Shown in pieces: positions 47,380 to 55,279 of a stretch of DNA of 62,584 nucleotides. The notes beneath the pieces are model-generated. The model saw only the letters and a list, made by a program, of their open reading frames with translations, made no database searches and was not told the origin of the DNA. Made by a program: the position numbers and the translations under genes. The stretch's first letter is position 1. Each line of letters starts with the position of its first letter. The DNA is taken from assembly GCA_905620495.1 (NCBI GenBank), contig CAJQTK010000023.1, positions 1-62,584 on the forward strand, given 5' to 3'. Origin of the DNA: an uncultured Candidatus Pelagibacter sp. (GTDB lineage Bacteria > Pseudomonadota > Alphaproteobacteria > Pelagibacterales > Pelagibacteraceae).

Positions 47380-48545
47380 TAATTAGCCTTTTCTATATTT
47401 GAATTATCTAAATTAATTTTTGGTATCACCTCATCATTAAACAGTTTTAAGCTTCTCATGCAAGTTTCATGGTCCATGCCTGGAAAATTAGACCAAACTT
47501 GCAAATTTTGTAGATTTAATTCAGATTTTAATTCATTTATTTTATTAACAACATACTCAGGTGTTCCAAATAATAAATTTCTTTTATGTAGGAAATCATA
47601 ATTAAGTAAATCTAATTTATGTTTTGTTTCTGGAAGTTCTTCACCAGGCTCCATGTGATTGCCCAAACCTCTCCAATGACAAACCCATTTCATATAATTA
47701 ATTATATGATCTCCAGCTAATTTTTCTGCTTCTTCCATAGTTTCTGCTACAAACATATCTCTAACTAAAGATATACCCTCTCCTAATGGCACATCTCTAT
47801 TTTCTGCTTTAGATTTTGCATCTCTATAAATTTCAAATCTAGACTTCAAAGCTTTTACAGTTGGAATCCACATTATAGTATTCAATCCATTTTGAGCAGC
47901 CCATTCAATTGATCTTGCTCCATCAACAACTTGCCATATGGGTGGGTGTGGTTTTTGTTTTGGTTTTGGCACAACACTAATTTTTTTTATTTCATTTGTT
48001 TTTGTATCTAGAAATTCTTTACTAGGAGGACTCATATCGTGTTGCCAAGTGAAACCTGGAGTAGGGTAGTTATAAAATTCACCTTGATGACTAAAAAATT
48101 TTTCAGTCCAAGCTTTTTTCATTATTGTTAAAGTTTCATCAAACAGTCTAAAATTTTTTGCTTGATCTTTTAAATCAGCCTCTTTATTCATATTAATAGC
48201 TTCTCTTCCATAAATTCCCCTACCAATACCAACATCAACTCTCCCATTTGATAATTGATCTAATAAAGCAATGTCCTCTGCAAGACGTATTGGATTATGA
48301 AAAGTAATTACATTGCAAGCTTGACCAATTCTAATTTGCTTGGTTCTAGCAGCAGCATCTACCCCCATCATTAATGGGTTCGTGCAAGATTCCATTCCTT
48401 CGTGATTGAAGTGATGTTCTGTATACCAAATAGAGTCCCAATTATTTTCATCACAGTAAGTAGTGATTTCTTTAGTTTCGTTTAATAATTGATTGTATGG
48501 TTTATGATTCCAATTAGTAGTATTACAAAAATATCCAAATTTCAC
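47379..48545 (-). CDS. LLM-class flavin-dependent oxidoreductase (luciferase-like monooxygenase)
   Basis: The 388 aa protein has a bacterial-luciferase TIM-barrel: WDSIWYTEHHFNHEGMESCT, TKQIRIGQACNVITFHNPIR, LLDQLSNGRVDVGIGRGIYG. FMNH2-dependent members oxidise or open rings of pyrimidines, pyridine, sulfonates and aldehydes. The GTG start is supported by a strong GGAGG 5 nt upstream (48551-48555 on the minus strand) and by the family N-terminus KFGYFC. It is the first gene of a five-gene operon. No flavin reductase is adjacent, so FMNH2 must come from elsewhere. Confidence 0.9.
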   Translation of the reverse strand: MKFGYFCNTTNWNHKPYNQLLNETKEITTYCDENNWDSIWYTEHHFNHEGMESCTNPLMMGVDAAARTKQIRIGQACNVITFHNPIRLAEDIALLDQLSNGRVDVGIGRGIYGREAINMNKEADLKDQAKNFRLFDETLTIMKKAWTEKFFSHQGEFYNYPTPGFTWQHDMSPPSKEFLDTKTNEIKKISVVPKPKQKPHPPIWQVVDGARSIEWAAQNGLNTIMWIPTVKALKSRFEIYRDAKSKAENRDVPLGEGISLVRDMFVAETMEEAEKLAGDHIINYMKWVCHWRGLGNHMEPGEELPETKHKLDLLNYDFLHKRNLLFGTPEYVVNKINELKSELNLQNLQVWSNFPGMDHETCMRSLKLFNDEVIPKINLDNSNIEKAN

Positions 48546-48712
48546 TCAAACCTCCTTAAATAATTAAATTTAAAGACGACTGATCCCACTTTCGTATCCT
48601 TTAGTACCGTTTAAACCTTAAGTAACGATGAGTTATGTACGCTTTTGTAAAATTCTATTTTATCTAGACTCCTTATTCAATATATATTTAATCCAAATAT
48701 TGTAGGTAATTT

Positions 48713-49456
48713 ATGAAATTAAATAAAATTGAACCAAAATTTATCTCTAAGTCCAACCCAAGAATTGGACTTATAACGCTTGGTAGTGATTTTAGAATTG
48801 AAAAAGATTTTAATAATCTAATTCATGGAAGAGATATTGATCTCTATGTAAATAGAATACATTGCTACAATCCACTGACCAACGAAACCTTGGCTAAAAT
48901 GGCAGATGATATTACGGATGTTACTAAAGAAATTTTACCAGATCAAAAATTAGACTGTGTAGCATATGGCTGCACTTCTGGAACTGTTGCTGCTGGCTAT
49001 GATTCAATAAAAGAAAAAGTCAATTTAGCTAAACCAGAAGCAAAAGTAACAACACCAATAACTTCTGCAATTAAGGCTTTGAAGATGTTGAATATTAACA
49101 AGATATCTATTTTTACACCTTATACAAAAACGATAAATGAATCTGTAGTTGGTTATTTTAAAAAAGAAAATATTATTATTAACTCTTTAAGTTATTTTGA
49201 CATTGCTTCAGACTTGGATATAGGAAAAGTCGATGAAAACTATTTATTTGATGTTCTATCTAAAATAGATTTAGAAGATAGCGATGCATTATTTGTATCT
49301 TGTACAGCATTACCAGTATTATCAATTATTGATAAGTTAGAAAAAAAATTAAATAAAATAGTTCTTTCAAGTAATCAAACTTTAATTTGGGACTCACTTA
49401 ATGAAATTAACTATAAAGAAAAGATTGAAGGTTTTGGAAAATTATTTAATAATTAG
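48713..49456 (+). CDS. Asp/Glu racemase superfamily protein, EutA/maleate isomerase-like
   Basis: The 247 aa protein shows the two catalytic cysteine motifs of maleate cis-trans isomerase and arylmalonate decarboxylase relatives: Cys87 in VAYGCTSGTVAAGYDSI and Cys197 in LFVSCTALPVLSIID. The N-terminal RIGLITLGSDFRIEKDF also fits this group, which includes EutA of ectoine utilisation. It is divergent from the LLM operon across a 167 nt gap and is coupled to the M24 gene downstream. The reaction (isomerisation, racemisation or decarboxylation) is not decided by sequence. Confidence 0.83.
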   Translation: MKLNKIEPKFISKSNPRIGLITLGSDFRIEKDFNNLIHGRDIDLYVNRIHCYNPLTNETLAKMADDITDVTKEILPDQKLDCVAYGCTSGTVAAGYDSIKEKVNLAKPEAKVTTPITSAIKALKMLNINKISIFTPYTKTINESVVGYFKKENIIINSLSYFDIASDLDIGKVDENYLFDVLSKIDLEDSDALFVSCTALPVLSIIDKLEKKLNKIVLSSNQTLIWDSLNEINYKEKIEGFGKLFNN

Positions 49457-49461
49457 TGCAC

Positions 49462-50628
49462 ATGAATTTTACTAAAGAAGAATACAAAGCAAGATTAAAA
49501 AAAGTTCAAAAATCTATGCAAGATAAAGGCATAGAGATATTAATCTCTCATGACACTGCTAATATGAATTATCTTACAGGATATGATGCTTGGTCATTTT
49601 ATTATGCACAGGCAGTAGTAGTTCATGTGAATGCTGAAGAACCATTATGTTGGGTTAGAAAACAAGACTCAGGTGGGGCTTATATCAAAACTTATTTAAA
49701 GGATGAAAATATTTTAGTTTATGATGAAAAATATATTCACACATGGCCGCTCCATCCTTACGATAACCTTGTAGATATTTTTAAAGAAAAAAAGTGGGAT
49801 AAACTTACAATAGGATTAGAAATGGATAGCCATTATTTTACTGCTTATTGTTACGAAAAAATTAAAAAAGGATTGCCAAATGCAAAACTAAAAGATTCTC
49901 AAAGATTGGTTAATTGGGCGAGAGTTGTAAAATCTAATGCTGAAATTGCACTTATGAAATCAGCAGCACTTATTTCTCAAAAAGGAATGAAAACAGCGAT
50001 TGATGTAATAAATCCTGGCGTAAGACAGTGTGATGCGGTTGGGGAAATTCAAAAAGCTTTATTTTATGGAACCCCAGAATTTGGAGGAGAATATTCTAGT
50101 ATTGCAACTTTATTACCAACGGGAAAGGGAACTTCAGCATCACATTTAACAGCAACTGAAGATAAATTTGTTGAAGGAGAGGCCACCATAATAGAACTTT
50201 CTGGGGTATATCAAAGGTACCATTGCCCAATGGCAAGAACGGTTTTGCTTGGAAAGCCGGATCAACTAAAAATTGACACTATGAATAAAACAAATGAAGC
50301 ATTACAGGCGGGTATTAATGCTGCAAAACCTGGAAATACAGCAGACGATGTTGCTCAGGCATTTTGGAAAATATTAGACAAGCATGGAATAGAAAAAACC
50401 TCTAGAACTGGCTATTCAATAGGTATTGGTTATCCACCTGATTGGGGAGAACATACTTTAAATATATCTAAGGGAGATATGACTATTTTAGAACCAAATG
50501 TTACTTTTCACATGATTGCTGTAATGCAATTTGGAGATTGGGGTGTTGAAGCTTCTGAAGCAATAAGAATTACAGACAGTGGATGTGAATTATTCTGCAA
50601 TTTTTCTAAAGATTTGCACATTAAATAA
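49462..50628 (+). CDS. M24-family C-N hydrolase, ectoine hydrolase (DoeA)-like
   Basis: Pita-bread fold protein of about 388 aa with a creatinase N-terminal domain (TANMNYLTGYDAWSFYYAQA, EEPLCWVRKQDSGGAYIKTY) and a C-terminal M24 domain. The metal ligands of aminopeptidase P are not kept: the usual D...D pair is replaced in TIIELSGVYQRYHCPMART (Glu and Pro), and the His region reads GYSIGIGYPPDWGEHT. This is the pattern of creatinase and DoeA/EutD-like C-N hydrolases rather than dipeptidases. Following EutA, as in ectoine utilisation operons, supports a related substrate. A GTG at 49456 overlapping the previous stop is an alternative start. Confidence 0.83.
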   Translation: MNFTKEEYKARLKKVQKSMQDKGIEILISHDTANMNYLTGYDAWSFYYAQAVVVHVNAEEPLCWVRKQDSGGAYIKTYLKDENILVYDEKYIHTWPLHPYDNLVDIFKEKKWDKLTIGLEMDSHYFTAYCYEKIKKGLPNAKLKDSQRLVNWARVVKSNAEIALMKSAALISQKGMKTAIDVINPGVRQCDAVGEIQKALFYGTPEFGGEYSSIATLLPTGKGTSASHLTATEDKFVEGEATIIELSGVYQRYHCPMARTVLLGKPDQLKIDTMNKTNEALQAGINAAKPGNTADDVAQAFWKILDKHGIEKTSRTGYSIGIGYPPDWGEHTLNISKGDMTILEPNVTFHMIAVMQFGDWGVEASEAIRITDSGCELFCNFSKDLHIK

Positions 50629-50679
50629 TTCAAATAAAAAGTGCTTGATAAATAAGCTCACAAATGTTTTAAATCTCCG

Positions 50680-51768
50680 ATGTCAAAAAACAATGAATTT
50701 GTAAAATTCGATAACGTAGACAAAAGTTACGACGGTAAAGTTCTGGTTGTAAAAGGTCTTGATTTAAATATTGCCGAAGGTGAATTTATAACAATGTTGG
50801 GACCCTCTGGTTCTGGTAAAACAACTTGCTTAATGATGTTAGCAGGATTTGAAACTCCTACTAATGGAGAAATTTATTTAGATGGAGCTGTAATTTCAAA
50901 TATTCCGCCTCACAAAAGAGGAATTGGAATGGTATTTCAGAACTATGCATTATTCCCACATATGACAGTTTATGAGAACTTAGCTTTCCCATTAAAAGTA
51001 AGAAAAATTCCAAAAGATGAAGCTGACAAAAAAATTGATAAAGCTTTATCAATGGTATCGCTTCATGGTTTTGAGGCAAGAATGCCTATGCAATTATCTG
51101 GTGGACAACAACAAAGGGTAGCGGTAGCTAGATCATTAGTTTTTGACCCGCAGGTAGTACTGATGGATGAACCGCTTGGTGCTTTAGATAAAAATTTAAG
51201 AGAAAACATGCAATATGAAATTAAACATATTCATGAAAGTATTGGTGTAACAGTTGTTTATGTAACACATGATCAAACTGAAGCCTTAACAATGTCAAAT
51301 CGTATTGCAGTTTTTAATGATGGAAAGGTTCAACAACTTTCTAGTCCAGATAAATTATATGAAGAACCTGTTAACTCATTTGTTGCAGAGTTCATTGGTG
51401 AAAATAATAAATTTGCTGGTGAAGTCTTAGATATTTCAGGTGACAAATGTAAGGTAAAATTAAATTCAGGAACAGAAATTTTAGCAAATCCGATTGCTGT
51501 AAAAGCAAAAGGTGAAAAAACTACAGTTTCTCTAAGACCTGAAAGAGCACTTATCAATCCTACAGATAAAATGGACAATAATCACAAAGGTAAAATTGAA
51601 GAAATAATTTATCATGGTGATCACACAAGACTTAGAGTTGATTTATTGGGAAATAAAGAATTCATCCTTAAAGTTCCAAATAGTACTGCAAAACTAGAAC
51701 TTAAAAAGGGTAATGAGCTTAACATAGGCTGGAATAGTGTTGACTGCAGAGCTTTAGATCCAAAATAA
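50680..51768 (+). CDS. potA: ABC transporter ATP-binding protein, spermidine/putrescine type
   Basis: Cytoplasmic ATPase of the PotABCD-type importer, 362 aa. It has Walker A GPSGSGKTTCLMML, Q-loop VFQNYALFPHMTVYENLAFP, signature LSGGQQQRVAVARSLVFDP, Walker B VVLMDEPLGALDK and the H-loop VYVTHDQTEALTMSNR. The C-terminal TOBE domain starts around residue 280 (TVSLRPERALINP). It lies 51 nt after the M24 gene and upstream of the binding protein and two permeases. The substrate may be a polyamine or another organic amine. Confidence 0.93.
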   Translation: MSKNNEFVKFDNVDKSYDGKVLVVKGLDLNIAEGEFITMLGPSGSGKTTCLMMLAGFETPTNGEIYLDGAVISNIPPHKRGIGMVFQNYALFPHMTVYENLAFPLKVRKIPKDEADKKIDKALSMVSLHGFEARMPMQLSGGQQQRVAVARSLVFDPQVVLMDEPLGALDKNLRENMQYEIKHIHESIGVTVVYVTHDQTEALTMSNRIAVFNDGKVQQLSSPDKLYEEPVNSFVAEFIGENNKFAGEVLDISGDKCKVKLNSGTEILANPIAVKAKGEKTTVSLRPERALINPTDKMDNNHKGKIEEIIYHGDHTRLRVDLLGNKEFILKVPNSTAKLELKKGNELNIGWNSVDCRALDPK

Positions 51769-51848
51769 TTAATTAAAAATATTTCCCTCAAATATAATAA
51801 TTAAAAATAAATCCACAATTATAAAGCTATATAAGGAAAAATCAGCTG

Positions 51849-51906
51849 TTGACTAAACTTATCTATATTGTTTTAGTGTCTTTTTAATAAAACGTTTAAA
51901 CGGAGG
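51849..51906 (+). promoter_or_regulatory. Promoter and strong ribosome-binding site of the polyamine-type binding protein
   Basis: TTGACT (51849-51854) and TTTAGT (51872-51877) are 17 nt apart and could be -35 and -10. CGGAGG at 51901-51906 is a near-perfect Shine-Dalgarno 4 nt before the ATG, unusual in this window where most genes have weak sites. A separate promoter would let the binding protein be made in excess over its permease, as is usual for ABC importers. Confidence 0.45.
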
Positions 51907-51910
51907 ATAA

Positions 51911-53032
51911 ATGAAAAAATTAAGTAAACTATTACTAGCTCTTTCTTTTGTATTTTCTATAACTACTTCGGCATTTGCAGTTACTGTAGTGTCTTGGGGT
52001 GGTGCTTACACAGAAAGTCAAAAATTAGGGTACGGCGATCCAACAGCAGCAAAATTAGGTATAGCTGTTAACTGGGTTGACTACACAGGTGGATTATCTG
52101 AAATTAAAGCTCAAAAAGAAGCTGGAGCAATAACTTGGGACATCATTGATGTGTACGCAAAAGATACTATTATTGGATGTGATGAAGGTATTTTTGTTGA
52201 ATTCGACTTCGACAAAGATTTTTCACCTGCTCCAGATGGAACACCAGCGAGTCAAGATTTCTTTACAAGCATGCCTTCTAAATGTGCTGTAGGAAATATT
52301 CTTTACTCTTGGAACTATGCTTACAACAATGATACAATTGGTGATAAAAAACCAACTACGTTAAAAGACTTTTTTAACACTAAAAAGTTTCCTGGTAAAA
52401 GATCAATTTACAAAAATGCAATGTCTAACTTAGAAATTGCTATCACTGCAGACGGTGTAAACCCTGGTAAAGGTTCTGATTTAACTTACAGAAAACTTGG
52501 AGCAGATGGTGGAATTGACAGAGCTATGAATAAGATTAAAGCACTTTGTGAAGATCCAAATGGTGGATGTGTATTCTGGAATGCTGGAGCTCAACCGCCT
52601 GAATTACTTGCTAATGGTGAAGTTGTAATGGCTACTGGTTGGAATGGTAGATTCTTTAATGCGCAAATGGAAGGAACTCCACTTGTTCAAGTATGGGATG
52701 GACAAATTCTTGACTACGAGTATTTTGCAATGGTTAAAGGTGGACCTAACGATGCTAACGGTGAAGCTATGAAAGTACTTAGAGAAATGACAAGTACTGA
52801 AGGTTTAGCTGGAAGTGCTAAGTATATTGCTTACGCACCTTGGAGAAAGTCTTCAATAGCTATTATGGAAGCTGGAGAGCCTTGGTTTAAAGATGGTAAA
52901 ACTGTTATGGTACCACATATGCCAACAGCACCTGCTAACACAAAAAAATATATCCTAATGAATCCTGATTTCTGGGCAGATAACCAAGATGAAATCAACG
53001 AGAAATGGGAAGCAATGAAAGCTGGACTATAA
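51911..53032 (+). CDS. potD: Extracellular solute-binding protein, spermidine/putrescine type
   Basis: Periplasmic binding protein of 373 aa with a clear signal peptide (MKKLSKLLLALSFVFSITTS, cleavage near AFA-VTV). The mature start VTVVSWGGAYTESQKLGYGD and TWDIIDVYAKDTIIGCDEGI are typical of the PotD/PotF-like SBP_bac family of alphaproteobacteria. Four cysteines (GCDEG, SKCAVG, LCEDP, GGCVFW) could form two disulfides. Strong ribosome-binding site, richer codon choice and its own terminator indicate very high expression, as for other SAR11 binding proteins. Polyamine specificity is not proven. Confidence 0.9.
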   Translation: MKKLSKLLLALSFVFSITTSAFAVTVVSWGGAYTESQKLGYGDPTAAKLGIAVNWVDYTGGLSEIKAQKEAGAITWDIIDVYAKDTIIGCDEGIFVEFDFDKDFSPAPDGTPASQDFFTSMPSKCAVGNILYSWNYAYNNDTIGDKKPTTLKDFFNTKKFPGKRSIYKNAMSNLEIAITADGVNPGKGSDLTYRKLGADGGIDRAMNKIKALCEDPNGGCVFWNAGAQPPELLANGEVVMATGWNGRFFNAQMEGTPLVQVWDGQILDYEYFAMVKGGPNDANGEAMKVLREMTSTEGLAGSAKYIAYAPWRKSSIAIMEAGEPWFKDGKTVMVPHMPTAPANTKKYILMNPDFWADNQDEINEKWEAMKAGL

Positions 53033-53070
53033 TTTTACTATTATAGAATAAGTTTTTATTATAAAATACA

Positions 53071-53103
53071 AGGGCGGTTAAATAATAACCGCCCTTTTTT
53101 TTT
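53071..53103 (+). terminator. Hairpin terminator between potD and potB
   Basis: AGGGCGGTTA pairs perfectly with TAACCGCCCT around AATAA, followed by eight T. It begins 38 nt after the potD stop and ends 14 nt before potB. It should strongly reduce transcription into the permease genes, giving high binding protein and low permease. It may also protect the potD mRNA 3' end. Confidence 0.93.
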
Positions 53104-53117
53104 GAGATCTTTAAAAT

Positions 53118-54365
53118 ATGAGTACAGAAAAAATTTTATCATCAGACGGACTACCTCTAGAGGTAAGCTTAAAGAAAGCTGAAAGAAAAAATAAAATGAA
53201 AGCAATGATGCTTGTGGCACCTTTGTTTTTATTTATTTTAATTACTTATCTGATGCCTATCGGTGACATGTTATTTAGAAGCGTTGACGATCGAATGATC
53301 ACTAAAATGTTACCAAATACTTTTACATCGCTTGAAAAATGGAATGGTAAAAATCTACCTGAAGAGCAAGTGTATGCAGCGCTTTATGAGGACTTATCTT
53401 ATTTAAAAAAAACTAAAACTTATGGTAAAATTATAGCAAGACTGAATTATGAAAAAGGTGGATTTAGTAGCTTAATAAAAAAAACAGTAAGAAAACTTGG
53501 AAAATTTGAAGAAGGAAATTACAAGTCACAATTTATAGAAACACACAAGAGATGGGGAGATATAAATTATTTTATTGCGTTAAGAAATGTGGCTCCAAAC
53601 TGGAGTTATGTTAAATATTTAAAAGGTGTAGATTTAAAGCTTGATCAAGATGGTAACATTATCCAACAACCAGAAGATAGAAGAATTTATAAAACTCTAT
53701 GGTTGAGAACTCTCAAAGTTGCTTTTTGGGTAACAGTATTCTGTTTTATTCTTGCTTATCCAATCTCACACCTATTGGCTACACTACCTATGAAGTATAG
53801 TAATTTATTAATGATATGTGTCCTTCTTCCTTTTTGGACATCTTTACTTGTTAGAACCTCCAGTTGGATGGTTTTACTGCAGCAACAAGGTCCTATTAAT
53901 GATTTTATAGTTATGCTTGGCTTAGCAGCTAATGATAATAGGCCCGAGCTAATGTATAATGTGATTGGAACTTTTGTTGCTATGACGCAAATCTTATTAC
54001 CATTTATGGTTCTTCCTCTTTATAGTGTAATGAAGACAATATCTCCAAGCTTAATGAGAGCTGGAAAATCTTTAGGTGGAACACCCTTTGTTGCATTTAG
54101 AAAAATATATTTCCCTTTAACAGTGCCAGGAATAGGTGCTGGATCGTTATTAGTATTTATTTTAGCAATTGGGTATTACATTACACCAGCATTAGTTGGT
54201 GGAGCTAGTGGATCATTGATTAGTAATACAATAGCTTATCATATGAAAAGTTCTTTGGACTGGGCTTTTGCTTCAGCATTAGGTGCAATGTTACTTGCTG
54301 GAGTATTGGTTATTTATTGGCTTTATAATAAATTAGTTGGAATAGATAATATTAAACTAGGATAA
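53118..54365 (+). CDS. potB: ABC transporter permease, spermidine/putrescine type (long form)
   Basis: Inner-membrane permease of 415 aa. Residues 30-52 form the first helix (MLVAPLFLFILITYLMPIG); then comes an approximately 140-residue periplasmic segment before the remaining five helices (from WLRTLKVAFWVTVFCFILAY). The EAA loop contacting the ATPase is SPSLMRAGKSLGGTPFVAFR. Typical PotB is about 285-300 aa, so the insertion after helix 1 is notable; similar long forms occur in alphaproteobacterial transporters. It sits after the potD terminator and 3 nt before potC. Confidence 0.9.
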   Translation: MSTEKILSSDGLPLEVSLKKAERKNKMKAMMLVAPLFLFILITYLMPIGDMLFRSVDDRMITKMLPNTFTSLEKWNGKNLPEEQVYAALYEDLSYLKKTKTYGKIIARLNYEKGGFSSLIKKTVRKLGKFEEGNYKSQFIETHKRWGDINYFIALRNVAPNWSYVKYLKGVDLKLDQDGNIIQQPEDRRIYKTLWLRTLKVAFWVTVFCFILAYPISHLLATLPMKYSNLLMICVLLPFWTSLLVRTSSWMVLLQQQGPINDFIVMLGLAANDNRPELMYNVIGTFVAMTQILLPFMVLPLYSVMKTISPSLMRAGKSLGGTPFVAFRKIYFPLTVPGIGAGSLLVFILAIGYYITPALVGGASGSLISNTIAYHMKSSLDWAFASALGAMLLAGVLVIYWLYNKLVGIDNIKLG

Positions 54366-54368
54366 ATT

Positions 54369-55223
54369 ATGGCTTTACCAACTTACACATCATGGAATTA
54401 TAGAATTTGGCACTACACATATTTAACTATTTGTGGATTGGTGTTTTTCTTTTTAATAGCTCCATTATTTGTAATACTACCACTTTCATTTAATGCCGAA
54501 CAATACATTCATTTTTCAGCAGGAATGATAGCACTTGATCCAGATGCATTTTCACTAAGATGGTACGAGGATATGATATGGGGAACCAAAAACCCATGGG
54601 GACTTGCTGCAAAAAATAGTATTATTATAGCTTTCTTTGCAACTATCGGTGCAACAATTCTTGGTACCGTTGCAGCATTAGGGTTAAGCAGTAGACACAT
54701 GCCACACAAAGCGGCATTTATGGCTGTATTAATTTCACCAATGATTGTGCCATTGATTATTTCAGGAACGGCAATATTTTTCTTTATGGCGAAAGTCGGA
54801 TTGGCCGCAACATTTACTGGAATTATTTTGGCTCATATTATTTTAGGAACACCCTTTGTTGTAATTACTGTAACAGCAACATTAACAGGATTTGATCATA
54901 GCGTTACAAGGGCTGCTACTAGTTTGGGTAGTAATCCAGTAAATACTTTTATGAAAATAACATTACCATTAATTTTACCAGGAGTAATTTCGGGTGCATT
55001 GTTTGCTTTTGTAACCTCATTTGATGAAGTTGTAGTTGTAATGTTTTTAGCTGGACTTGAAAACACCACCATTCCAATTCAAATGTGGGTTGGACTAAGA
55101 GAACAATTAAGTCCAACAATAATGGCTGTAGCAACGTGTTTGATCATAATGTCCACTTTAATTCTAGTTACCGCAGAGCTTTTAAGAAGAAGATCTGAAA
55201 GACTAAGAGGAATTAATAGATAA
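54369..55223 (+). CDS. potC: ABC transporter permease, spermidine/putrescine type
   Basis: Second permease subunit, 284 aa with six helices, starting with the helix YTYLTICGLVFFFLIAPLFV. The EAA motif is DHSVTRAATSLGSNPVNTFM, followed by KITLPLILPGVISGALFAFV and SFDEVVVVMFLAG, typical of PotC. It completes the four-component importer; a FadN-like gene follows 56 nt downstream. Confidence 0.93.
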   Translation: MALPTYTSWNYRIWHYTYLTICGLVFFFLIAPLFVILPLSFNAEQYIHFSAGMIALDPDAFSLRWYEDMIWGTKNPWGLAAKNSIIIAFFATIGATILGTVAALGLSSRHMPHKAAFMAVLISPMIVPLIISGTAIFFFMAKVGLAATFTGIILAHIILGTPFVVITVTATLTGFDHSVTRAATSLGSNPVNTFMKITLPLILPGVISGALFAFVTSFDEVVVVMFLAGLENTTIPIQMWVGLREQLSPTIMAVATCLIIMSTLILVTAELLRRRSERLRGINR

Positions 55224-55279
55224 TTCATTTACTAGGTTCACTTTTTTTATTATAAGTAGTCCTTCAATTTAAAAATCTT

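Noticed and set aside
48608..51901. Shared CGTTTAAAC upstream of the LLM operon (48608-48616) and potD (51893-51901)
   Set aside because: GTTTAAAC is expected a few times in 62 kb of this composition, and another copy lies at 26359-26366 in unrelated DNA.
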